The translations under genes and the position numbers were made by a program. The notes below the pieces were generated by a model. The model saw nothing but the letters and a program-made list of their open reading frames with translations. It was not told the origin of the DNA and did no database searches. From Chloroflexus sp. (lineage in GTDB: Bacteria > Chloroflexota > Anaerolineae > Anaerolineales > Villigracilaceae): 59,201 nucleotides of DNA. Location: contig DYHT01000009.1 of NCBI GenBank assembly GCA_020723995.1, positions 5,599 through 64,799 on the forward strand, given 5' to 3'. How positions within the stretch are numbered: the first letter of the stretch is position 1; each line of letters opens with the position of its first letter. This document shows positions 6,200-13,994 of this stretch, one piece after another.

Positions 6200-8581
6200 T
6201 CACAACTTTAGAGCTTCAACCTTAGACCTGACAATGGCCACAGCCGCCTGCCCCAGAGCCAGCCCGCCATCATTGGTTGGCACCTGCCGATGAATGTATA
6301 CCTGGAAGCCTTCTGCTTGCAGACGCGCCGTTGTCCGCTGGAGCAATAGCTGATTCTGCCACACTCCACCACTCAGTGCAATTACATTTATGTTAGATTC
6401 TGAACGAATCCGGCAGCAAACCTCGCGCACCATTTCTGCCAGACCGTTGTGGAAGCGGGCCGAGACGACCGGCAGCGGTACGCCAGCCAAAACGTCCGCG
6501 CGCAGCGCCTCGAAAGCGGGGTGCGGCTGGACCTCTGGCCTGTTCACCGCGAACGGATATTTTCCCATCTCGAGCGGATCCGCCAGCGCCTCGAACTCGA
6601 TCGCGGCTTGCGCCTCGTAGTTGACCTTTTGGCGCACACCCGCCAGGGCAGACGCGGCGTCGAACAGGCGGCCCATGCTGGAGGTCAGGGGCGCATTCAA
6701 GCCATGTTCCAATTGGACGCGCAAGGCCATGCGTTCTTCATAGCCCAGGTCCTCTACCGGAGCCAGGCGCTCGTCCCAATCCAGGCTCAGTTGCCAGAGC
6801 AGAGCCAGTGCTGTTCGCGCCGGCCGGCGGATGGCCGCATCCCCGCCCGGCAGCGGGAAATAATCCAGGTGATACGCTCGCTGGTACGCCAGGTAATCAG
6901 TTACCAGGAATTCCCCACCCCAGATGGCCCCATCTGCGCCGTAACCGGTGCCATCGAAAGCCACACCGATAACCTGAGACTCGCCGGTCAGCCCATGCTC
7001 GGCCATACAGGCCGCGATGTGGGCGTGATGATGTTGGATGTTGAAAGTTGGCAGGTTGTCACGTTCTGAACGTTGCAGCGCATAGCGCGTGGACAGGTAG
7101 TTGGGATGCAGGTCACAGGCAATGGCTTGCGGCTGGATGCGGAATAGTTTCTCGAAGTGCGCGATACCATCCTCGAAGGATCGTAACGTTTCGTAGTTCT
7201 CCATATCGCCAATGTGATGGCTGAGAAAGGCATAGCGTTCGCGGGTCAGGCAAAAGGTGTTTTTAAGTTCCCCACCGGTCGCCAATAAGGGCGGCGCTTC
7301 GAAGGGCAATTGAATGGGATCGGGGGCGTAGCCGCGTGAACGACGGATGAAATAAACGTTGGAAGGTTGGAATGTTCGAACGTTTGAACGTTCCAACGTT
7401 CGAACGACGGAATCATCACACCGCGTGCGAATATCCCGGTCGTGCATCAAGAAGGCATCGGCAAGCGAGGCCAGCCGCTGGCGGGCTTCGTCGTTATCGG
7501 TCGCGATCGGTTCCTCACTCAAGTTACCACTGGTCATTACTAAAGGCGGAAGGATAAAGGATGAAGGATGAAGGATGAAAGATGAAGGATGAATCTCATT
7601 AGCAGGAGCAAACAGGAGGTAGTGCAACGGTGTATACGGAAGCATGACGCCGAGCGTATCCTGCCTGGGCGCGACTTCGGCGGCGATATTGGATTCTGGC
7701 CGCCGGTCGAGCAGAACGATCGGGCGGGCGCGGGATAAAAGCAATTCGCACTCGGCTGCATCTATGAAACAGTGCTGCTCAACCGTTGCAAGATCCGGCA
7801 TCATCAGCGCGAAGGGCTTGTCCACGCGCAGCTTGCGATTGCGAAGCTCGGTCACAGCCTTTAGATTGGTGGCATCACACGCCAGATGGAATCCGCCCAG
7901 ACCTTTGATGGCGACGATTTTACCAGCGGCAAGCAGGCATCGGGCTTCGCAGATGGCTTCATGATCGAAAACGTTTGAACGTTTAAACGTTGGAACGTTC
8001 GAACCTTCCAACCAAACGTGAGGCCCACACACCGGACACGCCACCGGCTGCGCATGGAATCTCCGGTCAAGCGGATCTTCGTATTCCGCAGCGCAATCCG
8101 GGCACATGGCAAAGGGCGCCATGGTCGTATTGGGGCGGTCATAGGGGATGTCGGTAATGATCGTGAAACGCGGCCCGCAATTTGTGCAGTTGATAAACGG
8201 ATAACGATAGCGCCGATCGTGCGGGTCGAAGAGTTCGCGCAGGCAATCCGGGCAGAGGCTGACATCCGGGGAAATCGGCTGGAATGCGCCGGCTACAGCC
8301 TCAGAATGGAGGATATCGAATGTCGTGAAACCGTTCGCGTCGCGCCAGGTCACTTGCAGGTCGTCCATGCGCGCCAGCGGTGGGAGTTCATTCTTCAAGG
8401 CATGGAGAAAGTCATTCAACACAGATTGCTTACCATCCACCTCGATATCCACCCCGGCGGAGGTGTTGCGCACCCAGCCGTTCAGCGCGTAGCGCATCGC
8501 CAGGCCATAGACGAATGGCCGGAAACCAACTCCCTGCACGATACCGGTAATGTGGATCTTCGCACTGCTCAAATCAGGCAT
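6200..8581 (-). CDS. hypF: Carbamoyltransferase HypF
   Basis: 793 residues from ATG 8581; an upstream ATG at 8602 is less likely. Order: acylphosphatase-like domain (GIVQGVGFRPFVYGLA), two zinc-finger pairs (CPDC/CTNCGPRFT and CPDC/CPVCG), a YrdC-like nucleotide domain (GLGGFHLACDA, KLRVDKPFALM), and a Kae1-like carbamoyltransferase domain (HHHAHIAACMAEHG, GVAFDGTGYG, LSGGVWQN). HypF makes the cyanide ligands of [NiFe] hydrogenases from carbamoyl phosphate. No other hyp or hydrogenase gene is in the window. The gene carries three in-frame repeat insertions (7355-7406, 7546-7593, 7970-8013), apparently at domain linkers; the reading frame is intact throughout. Confidence 0.95.
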   Translation of the reverse strand: MPDLSSAKIHITGIVQGVGFRPFVYGLAMRYALNGWVRNTSAGVDIEVDGKQSVLNDFLHALKNELPPLARMDDLQVTWRDANGFTTFDILHSEAVAGAFQPISPDVSLCPDCLRELFDPHDRRYRYPFINCTNCGPRFTIITDIPYDRPNTTMAPFAMCPDCAAEYEDPLDRRFHAQPVACPVCGPHVWLEGSNVPTFKRSNVFDHEAICEARCLLAAGKIVAIKGLGGFHLACDATNLKAVTELRNRKLRVDKPFALMMPDLATVEQHCFIDAAECELLLSRARPIVLLDRRPESNIAAEVAPRQDTLGVMLPYTPLHYLLFAPANEIHPSSFILHPSSFILPPLVMTSGNLSEEPIATDNDEARQRLASLADAFLMHDRDIRTRCDDSVVRTLERSNVRTFQPSNVYFIRRSRGYAPDPIQLPFEAPPLLATGGELKNTFCLTRERYAFLSHHIGDMENYETLRSFEDGIAHFEKLFRIQPQAIACDLHPNYLSTRYALQRSERDNLPTFNIQHHHAHIAACMAEHGLTGESQVIGVAFDGTGYGADGAIWGGEFLVTDYLAYQRAYHLDYFPLPGGDAAIRRPARTALALLWQLSLDWDERLAPVEDLGYEERMALRVQLEHGLNAPLTSSMGRLFDAASALAGVRQKVNYEAQAAIEFEALADPLEMGKYPFAVNRPEVQPHPAFEALRADVLAGVPLPVVSARFHNGLAEMVREVCCRIRSESNINVIALSGGVWQNQLLLQRTTARLQAEGFQVYIHRQVPTNDGGLALGQAAVAIVRSKVEALKL
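7355..7406. repeat. In-frame palindromic insert, AACGTT family, copy 1 (hypF)
   Basis: Built from AACGTT, GTTCGAAC and GGAAGGTT words, self-complementary around GTTCGAACGTTTGAAC. In hypF it encodes a peptide of the form RSNVRTFQPSNV, which is foreign to HypF proteins. A second copy of the same family lies in the same gene at 7970-8013. Partial words recur at 15878-15893 and near 59075. Confidence 0.8.
7546..7593. repeat. In-frame GGATGAA tandem insert (hypF)
   Basis: Tandem copies of a seven-base unit near AAGGATG, in frame in hypF, encode the repeated HPSSFIL peptide. The same unit (opposite orientation CTTCATC) occurs in frame in the second femAB-like gene (17723-17750) and between genes at 39735-39764, always with CCTTCCGCC next to it. 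Confidence 0.75.
7970..8013. repeat. In-frame palindromic insert, AACGTT family, copy 2 (hypF)
   Basis: Contains GTTTAAAC, GGAACGTTCGAACC and TTCCAACC; read in reverse complement it matches much of copy 1 at 7355-7406. It encodes a GSNVPTFKRSNV-like peptide between the second zinc-finger and YrdC-like domains of HypF. Confidence 0.75.
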
Positions 8582-8595
8582 GGGGCAATTATACC

Positions 8596-8694
8596 GTGCC
8601 ATGCGCTTTCATTCCCCAATCACCTTCACCTCCAGCGTCTGAGCCTTCCGGCAATTTTACGGAAAGTTCTCGTTCGCGAGAAAGCGCATGGCAC
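8596..8694. repeat. 15-base inverted repeat between hypF and the DUF433 gene
   Basis: GTGCCATGCGCTTTC at 8596-8610 and its exact reverse complement at 8680-8694 enclose 69 bases. The enclosed stretch has no gene of usable length. The element separates the DUF433 gene from hypF on the same strand and could end or attenuate transcription, or be a small mobile relic. Confidence 0.7.
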
Positions 8695-8695
8695 T

Positions 8696-8935
8696 TTATA
8701 CGGGGACGGAGGTCATCGGATAGACTTTTTCAGTCTGCAAAACTTCACTGGCATAGTTCAAACATGCGCGGATATCTTCCGGCTGAAGGCCTGGGTAATT
8801 CCGCAGGACCTCGGCCTCGCTCCAACCCTGCGCCAGCAGTTCCACGACAAAATCCACTGCCAGTCGCGTCCCTTTGATCACCGGTTTCCCAACCAGGATT
8901 TTCGGATCAACGATTATCCTTTTATGCCAGTCCAT
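8696..8935 (-). CDS. DUF433 antitoxin-like protein
   Basis: 79 residues, with the DUF433 pattern: RIIVDPKILVGKPVIKGTRLAV, then VELLAQGWSEAEVLRNYPGLQPEDIRACLNYA. In the family this is a winged-helix DNA-binding antitoxin normally paired with a PIN-like (DUF5615) toxin. No such partner is adjacent, so this is an orphan antitoxin. A good ribosome-binding site (GGAGG) lies 7 bases before the ATG. The gene begins right after the stop of a ligA remnant. Confidence 0.8.
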   Translation of the reverse strand: MDWHKRIIVDPKILVGKPVIKGTRLAVDFVVELLAQGWSEAEVLRNYPGLQPEDIRACLNYASEVLQTEKVYPMTSVPV

Positions 8936-8953
8936 AAGGTACCTCCGGCGTGA

Positions 8954-9427
<474 letters not shown>

Positions 9428-9529
9428 GGTGGATTTACAGACAGGCGACGTGCTGAGTATCCGTACGCCAGGAGGAGGCGGGTTTGGAGAGAGGAAAGAA
9501 TAGCAGAAAATCCCCTCAAGTGACATCCT

Positions 9530-9613
9530 AACGCGAATACCGCGAATGGGCGAATGACGCGTATTTATATAAATACACATTCGCGAAATTTGCTAATTCG
9601 CGCCATTCGCGTT
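9530..9613. repeat. GCGAAT-type low-complexity inverted repeat without a gene
   Basis: The left arm is made of GCGAAT units starting AACGCGAAT (9530-9538). The right arm is made of ATTCGC units ending ATTCGCGTT (9605-9613). The centre is the palindrome GTATTTATATAAATAC (about 9561-9576). The terminal nine-mers are identical to those that bracket the GxxExxY gene at 25609-26043, so this looks like an empty version of that unit. Confidence 0.75.
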
Positions 9614-9692
9614 GCCGAGTAGGTGCTGCGCAAAAAATCCCCGGTAGTGGGTGAGCGAAAAGAAAACGAGCCCTTGCGGACTCGTTTTGCAG

Positions 9693-9763
9693 AGGCGTCG
9701 ACGGGATTTGAACCCGTGATCAGGGTTTTGCAGACCCTTGCCTTCCCACTTGGCCACGACGCC
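9693..9763 (-). tRNA. tRNA-Cys (GCA)
   Basis: The acceptor stem is GGCGTCG/CGACGCC with discriminator U, as expected for Cys. The anticodon stem AGGGT/ACCCT encloses loop CTGCAAA, anticodon GCA. The T-arm contains GGTTCAAATCC. CCA is not encoded. It is the last gene of the Phe-Gly-Cys cluster. Confidence 0.95.
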
Positions 9764-9770
9764 GTTTTAG

Positions 9771-9861
9771 CTGATAGCAGATGGCTGATAGCTAATGGCA
9801 GATAGCAAATGGCCTGTGCCATCAGCCATGCGCTATCTGCCATCCGCCATCGGCTATTTGT
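9771..9861. repeat. GATAGC/GATGGC low-complexity inverted repeat
   Basis: The left half consists of GCTGATAGC, GATGGC and AGATAGC words; the right half is built from their complements (GCCATCAGCC, GCTATCTGCC, GCCATC). It is inserted between tRNA-Cys and tRNA-Gly and has the same build as the GCGAAT and CACGAAG elements, but with another unit. Confidence 0.7.
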
Positions 9862-9867
9862 AACCTG

Positions 9868-9939
<72 letters not shown>

Positions 9940-9983
9940 AGGAGGTCTTGCTTCCCAGTCGACCGAGTAGGTGCTGCGTAAAG

Positions 9984-10056
9984 TGCCGAGAGACAGAATC
10001 GAACTGACGACACCGCGATTTTCAGTCGCGTGCTCTACCAACTGAGCTATCTCGGC
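9984..10056 (-). tRNA. tRNA-Phe (GAA)
   Basis: The acceptor stem is GCCGAGA/TCTCGGC with discriminator A. The anticodon stem CGCGA/TCGCG encloses loop CTGAAAA, anticodon GAA. The D-arm has AGCTCAGTTGGTAGAGC. It is first in the minus-strand tRNA cluster. The words GAGTAGGTGCTGCG occur just after it and again near 9617, another small dispersed repeat. Confidence 0.95.
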
Positions 10057-10183
10057 TTGGTTATTCTGTTGTTCGAGCGGCTGTGATTTTACACGTAGAG
10101 AGGGAGATTGTCAAGCAAAGGTGAGAAAAATTTCTACCATTTTTGCAGTAAAATCAAACCAAACTCTCTCAGCGAGGTAAACA

Positions 10184-10591
10184 ATGTCCCCTTTCACAGG
10201 TAAGAAAGTCATCAGCAGCGAAAAGGCGCCGCGCGCCATCGGACCCTATTCGATTGCCATTCAAGCCGAAAACCTGGTTTTTACCGCCGGCCAGATCGGC
10301 CTGGATCCGACTATAGGCGAACTGGTTCCGGGCGGCATCCAGGCGGAAACGCGCCAGGTGCTCACCAACTTGACGCACGTGCTCGAGGCCGCCGGTTCCA
10401 ATCTGGATGCTGTCGTCAAAACCACCGTCTTCCTCAAAGACATGGCCGATTTCACCCAAATGAACGCCATCTACGCCGAATTCTTCACCCAGAACCCACC
10501 CGCTCGTTCGACCGTCGCGGTGGCTGGGTTGCCCAAAGGCGCGTGTGTGGAGATCGAAGCGGTTGCGCACTTAGATTCTAAAGGTCTATAA
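10184..10591 (+). CDS. ridA: RidA-family 2-iminobutanoate/2-iminopropanoate deaminase
   Basis: 135 residues, full length for the family. Signatures: APRAIGPYSIAIQA near the start, FTAGQIGLDP, and near the C-terminus PPARSTVAVAGLPKGACVEIEAVA. The last carries the conserved Arg and Glu that bind the imine substrate. RidA removes reactive enamine/imine products of PLP enzymes. The ribosome-binding site is GAGG, 8 bases before ATG. The short palindrome AGGTCTATAAGACCT (10582-10596) overlaps the stop and precedes the next gene. Confidence 0.95.
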   Translation: MSPFTGKKVISSEKAPRAIGPYSIAIQAENLVFTAGQIGLDPTIGELVPGGIQAETRQVLTNLTHVLEAAGSNLDAVVKTTVFLKDMADFTQMNAIYAEFFTQNPPARSTVAVAGLPKGACVEIEAVAHLDSKGL

Positions 10592-10597
10592 GACCTA

Positions 10598-11581
10598 ATG
10601 CCCTCTTTCGTCTCGATTATCATCCCCTGTTATAACGAGCAAGCCACGATCCGCAACCTGCTCGAGGCCATTTACGCGCAAACCTATCCGCGCCGCGATA
10701 TGGAAGTGGTCATCGCCGACGGCATGTCCACCGATAACACGCGCAGCGGGATCGCGGCCTTCATCGAAGGACACCCCGATTTGCGAATCACCGTGGTAGA
10801 CAACCCGCTGCGCATCATCCCGGCCGCCCTAAACCACGCCCTCAAAGAAGCGCGGGGAGAGATCATCGTCCGCCTGGACGCCCATTCGATACCCTACCCG
10901 GATTATGTCGAGCGTTGTGTGGCCGCACTGGAAGCGGGCCTGGGAGAGAACGTCGGCGGTATCTGGGAGATCCGCCCCGGCGCGGACGGGTGGATCGCCC
11001 AGGCCATCGCCGTGGCCGCCGCGCACCCGCTCGGCGTCGGGGATGCCCTTTATCGTCACGCTGAAAAAGCCGCCTACGTGGATACCGTCCCGTTTGGCGC
11101 CTTCAAGCGCGAACAACTCGCTTTGATCGGTTTCTTCGATGAATCCCTGCTGACCAACGAAGATTACGAATTCAATACCCGCATCCGCAAATCCGGCGGC
11201 CGCATCTGGCTCGACCCGGCCATTCGTTCCGTTTACTATGCCCGGCCCACGCTGGGATCGCTGGCGCGGCAATTCTGGCGCTATGGCTACTGGAAACGCA
11301 AGATGCTGCAACGCTATCCTGAGACGCTGCGCTGGCGGCAAGGTCTCCCACCGCTGTTTGTACTCAGTTTGCTCGGCGGTGCAGTCTTTGCGATCCTGTT
11401 CCCGCTTTTCCGGTTGTTACTAGCCATCGAGGTTTTACTTTATGTTATTATCTTGTTCATCACCGCTTGCCAGACTGCAATCCGCCAGAAAAAAATGTCC
11501 CTGATCTTCGGCCTGCCAGCAGCCATCGCCATTATGCACATTGCCTGGGGCGCGGGCTTTTTATGGAGTATGATCAAGTAA
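10598..11581 (+). CDS. Family 2 glycosyltransferase (ExoA-like)
   Basis: 327 residues. A GT-A domain spans about 1-235: VSIIIPCYNEQATI, the acidic ADGMSTDNT segment, IIVRLDAH as the DxD-like motif, and TNEDYEFNTRIRKSGG. Two membrane helices follow at the C-terminus (about 248-285 and 299-325). The layout matches ExoA-like transferases that extend polyprenyl-linked sugars in the cytoplasm. It opens the polysaccharide run with short spacings (4 bases to the next gene). The sugar donor cannot be read. Confidence 0.85.
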   Translation: MPSFVSIIIPCYNEQATIRNLLEAIYAQTYPRRDMEVVIADGMSTDNTRSGIAAFIEGHPDLRITVVDNPLRIIPAALNHALKEARGEIIVRLDAHSIPYPDYVERCVAALEAGLGENVGGIWEIRPGADGWIAQAIAVAAAHPLGVGDALYRHAEKAAYVDTVPFGAFKREQLALIGFFDESLLTNEDYEFNTRIRKSGGRIWLDPAIRSVYYARPTLGSLARQFWRYGYWKRKMLQRYPETLRWRQGLPPLFVLSLLGGAVFAILFPLFRLLLAIEVLLYVIILFITACQTAIRQKKMSLIFGLPAAIAIMHIAWGAGFLWSMIK

Positions 11582-11584
11582 CAG

Positions 11585-13015
11585 ATGAATACGAACGACC
11601 CTGGAATTGCTCCCAAACCCTCCGGCTGGCGCGTCCGCCCCAGCGAGCAACGGACGATATTACTACTGGGTGATCTGGCCATGGCTGCTCTGGCCTTATT
11701 CGTGGCTCTCTATGTCTGGGGCCAGCGCGATATGTGGTTTAATCTTTCGCTTGGTTTCTTGCAGGAACGGGTGGAGATCTGGTTCTATCTCCTGCCGCTC
11801 GGTTGGCTGGTGATGCTGGTTGACCTTTATGATGTTCACCGTGCCAACAACTGGCGGACAACCGTGCGCGGTATTGCAATCGCGGCACTGATCGGCCTGG
11901 CAATTTATGCCTTTATATACGTGCTGGTGAAAGGCTCCTTGAACCGCATCGGCATTGGAGTCTTTTTGGTTGCTGCCTCTGCCCTGACGTTACTCTGGAG
12001 ACTGATATACATTCGCATCTTCACCGCGCCGGCCTTTATGCGGCGCGTGCTGGTCATTGGCGCTGGTAAAGCCGGACAGAGGCTGGCTGAAGTCTACAAG
12101 AATCTCTGGCCGCCTCCTTTCTTCTTGGTTGGTTTTATAGACGATGACCCCCAAAAGACAGGTTGCCAGGTTGAGGAATACCCGATCCTTGGTGAAAGCA
12201 ATCTCCTGCTGGAATTCGTAGAAAATAAGCACGTTTCTGACATAGTTGTTGCCATCACCGGCGAGATGCATGGCGACACCTTTCAGGCCATACTGGACGC
12301 GCAAGAAAACGGCATCGAGATCACGCCCATGCCTACACTCTATGAGGAAATGATGGGGCGCGTACCGGTTCACCATCTGGAATCGAACTGGCTGCTGCGT
12401 TCGTTCGTGGACGAGGCGCGCGTCAGCGGGTTCTACGAGGCCGGTAAACGCTGCCTCGATATCTTTGGCGGATTGGTCGGCCTGGGCATTTTTGCGCTGC
12501 TTTATCCTCTGGTTGCCTTCCTCATCCTGCTCGACAGCGGCTTTCCCGTCCTGTACAAGCAAATCCGTTCCGGCCGGGGCGGCAAGCCTTATGACGTTTA
12601 CAAGTTTCGCACGATGCGCCAGGATGCCGAAAAAGACGGCAAAGTTCAACTGACCCAGGAAAAGGACAGCCGGATCACAAATGTGGGCAATTTCCTGCGC
12701 AGGACACACATAGACGAATTGCCGCAGTTCATCAACGTCCTGCGGGGTGAGATGAGCCTGGTCGGGCCGCGCGCCGAACGCCCGGAATGGATCGCCGAAT
12801 TTCAGAAACAAATCCCCTTCTACCGGGCGCGACTGCTGGTCAAGCCGGGCGTCACTGGTTGGGCGCAGGTCAATTATAGTTACTATGCTACAGTCGAGGA
12901 AATGGCCATCAAACTCGAATACGATCTTTATTACATCAAGCATCGCAACCTGCTAATGGATAGCCTCATCCTGCTGCGCACCGTAGGGCAAGTTTTCGGA
13001 TTGCGGGGAAGATAA
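11585..13015 (+). CDS. Polyprenyl glycosylphosphotransferase (initiating sugar transferase)
   Basis: 476 residues. There are four N-terminal helices (about 25-135), a Rossmann-like segment ([17 protein letters not shown], about 155-170), one more helix after [16 protein letters not shown], and the catalytic bacterial sugar-transferase domain ([54 protein letters not shown]). The family moves a sugar-1-phosphate from UDP-sugar onto undecaprenyl phosphate, the first step of capsule, exopolysaccharide or O-antigen units. The next gene starts one base after the stop. Confidence 0.92.
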   Translation: MNTNDPGIAPKPSGWRVRPSEQRTILLLGDLAMAALALFVALYVWGQRDMWFNLSLGFLQERVEIWFYLLPLGWLVMLVDLYDVHRANNWRTTVRGIAIAALIGLAIYAFIYVLVKGSLNRIGIGVFLVAASALTLLWRLIYIRIFTAPAFMRRVLVIGAGKAGQRLAEVYKNLWPPPFFLVGFIDDDPQKTGCQVEEYPILGESNLLLEFVENKHVSDIVVAITGEMHGDTFQAILDAQENGIEITPMPTLYEEMMGRVPVHHLESNWLLRSFVDEARVSGFYEAGKRCLDIFGGLVGLGIFALLYPLVAFLILLDSGFPVLYKQIRSGRGGKPYDVYKFRTMRQDAEKDGKVQLTQEKDSRITNVGNFLRRTHIDELPQFINVLRGEMSLVGPRAERPEWIAEFQKQIPFYRARLLVKPGVTGWAQVNYSYYATVEEMAIKLEYDLYYIKHRNLLMDSLILLRTVGQVFGLRGR

Positions 13016-13016
13016 G

Positions 13017-13994
13017 ATGAAAAATTATCTTGTAACTGGCGGGGCCGGGTTCATCGGCTCGCACATCGTCCAGGCATTGCTCGAGGGTGGCAACGCGGTG
13101 CGCGTGCTGGACAACTTCTCGACCGGGCGGCGCGAGAACTTGCTGGGAATGGACGGTACGCCCTTCGGCTCCGCTCCCTGGCCTGACCGGCAGGGCAGGC
13201 AGGGCAGGCTTGAAGTCCTCGAAGGCGACCTGCGCGACCCGGCGCGGGTGCGCGCCGCCGTCCGGGATGTGGAGGTCATCTTCCATGAAGCCGCCTTTAT
13301 CTCCGTCCCCGAATCGATGAAAGACCCGCAAACCTGTTTCGAGGTCAACGTGCAAGGGACGGCCAGGCTGCTCGAAGCGGCGCGCCGGGTTGGGGTCCGC
13401 AAGGTGGTGCTGGCTTCCAGCACGGCTGTCTACGGTGATTGCGATAGCCTGCCCATCGCTGAAGAGGCAGCCTTGAGTCCACTCTCTCCTTACGCAGTCT
13501 CCAAACAGGTCAATGAACTATATGCCGGTCTGTACACCCGCGTCTTCGGTTTGCCGGTGGTTGCCCTGCGTTATTTCAATGTGTATGGCCCTCGCCAGGC
13601 GCCGGATTCGCCCTACGCGGCTGCCATCCCCATCTTTCTCCGCCAACTGCTCGCTGGCCAGCCGCTGACGATATTCGGGGATGGAAAACAGACGCGTGAC
13701 TTTATCTTCATCAAGGATGTGGTTCACGCCAACCTGTTGGCCGCCGAGGCGGACGAAGCCGCCGGCCAGGCTTTGAATATCTGCACCGGCCGCGAGACAA
13801 GCCTGCTTGACCTGTTGGAATATATAAGTGAAATTGCTCCGCAGGGCTTGCAGGTCAACTTTACGTTCCCGCGCCCGGGCGACACCCACCGCTCCTTGGG
13901 GGACCCGGCGCGGGCGGCCACCACCCTGGGCTTCCGCGCCCAGACCCGCCTGGCAGACGGTCTGCGCCAGACAATGGAATGGATGCAACAATGA
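13017..13994 (+). CDS. NAD-dependent sugar epimerase (GalE/WbpP-like)
   Basis: 325 residues, extended SDR fold. The NAD site is LVTGGAGFIGSHIV at 5-18. The catalytic set is SSTAVYGD with the Tyr-x-x-x-Lys YAVSK, and substrate region RYFNVYGPRQAP. It probably interconverts UDP-hexoses for the polysaccharide. A stretch at about residues 43-63 (13145-13212; Gly/Asp/Pro/Gln-rich, containing RQGRQGR) interrupts the normal beta2-beta3 region and looks like an in-frame repeat insertion. Confidence 0.88.
   Translation: MKNYLVTGGAGFIGSHIVQALLEGGNAVRVLDNFSTGRRENLLGMDGTPFGSAPWPDRQGRQGRLEVLEGDLRDPARVRAAVRDVEVIFHEAAFISVPESMKDPQTCFEVNVQGTARLLEAARRVGVRKVVLASSTAVYGDCDSLPIAEEAALSPLSPYAVSKQVNELYAGLYTRVFGLPVVALRYFNVYGPRQAPDSPYAAAIPIFLRQLLAGQPLTIFGDGKQTRDFIFIKDVVHANLLAAEADEAAGQALNICTGRETSLLDLLEYISEIAPQGLQVNFTFPRPGDTHRSLGDPARAATTLGFRAQTRLADGLRQTMEWMQQ
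13145..13212. repeat. In-frame low-complexity insert in the epimerase gene
   Basis: Contains GGCAGGGCAGGCAGGGCAGG, tandem GGCAGG units. The same CAGGGCAGGC words occur between genes at 19729 and at 39825. It adds a GC-rich linker to a Rossmann protein at a surface turn. Confidence 0.55.

Noticed and set aside
5465-6211. 248-codon plus-strand ORF opposite the HD-GYP regulator
   Set aside because: Antisense to receiver and HD-GYP motifs; His/Arg/Gln-rich shadow composition.
7546-7593. CRISPR-like spaced repeat
   Set aside because: The seven-base units are contiguous and in frame, without unique spacers; no cas genes in the window.
8018-8953. 311-codon plus-strand ORF opposite hypF and the DUF433 gene
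   Set aside because: It crosses two clear minus-strand genes and their spacer; shadow of GC-rich codon use.
11990-12943. 317-codon minus-strand ORF opposite the glycosylphosphotransferase
   Set aside because: Antisense to a conserved catalytic domain; no motifs of its own.
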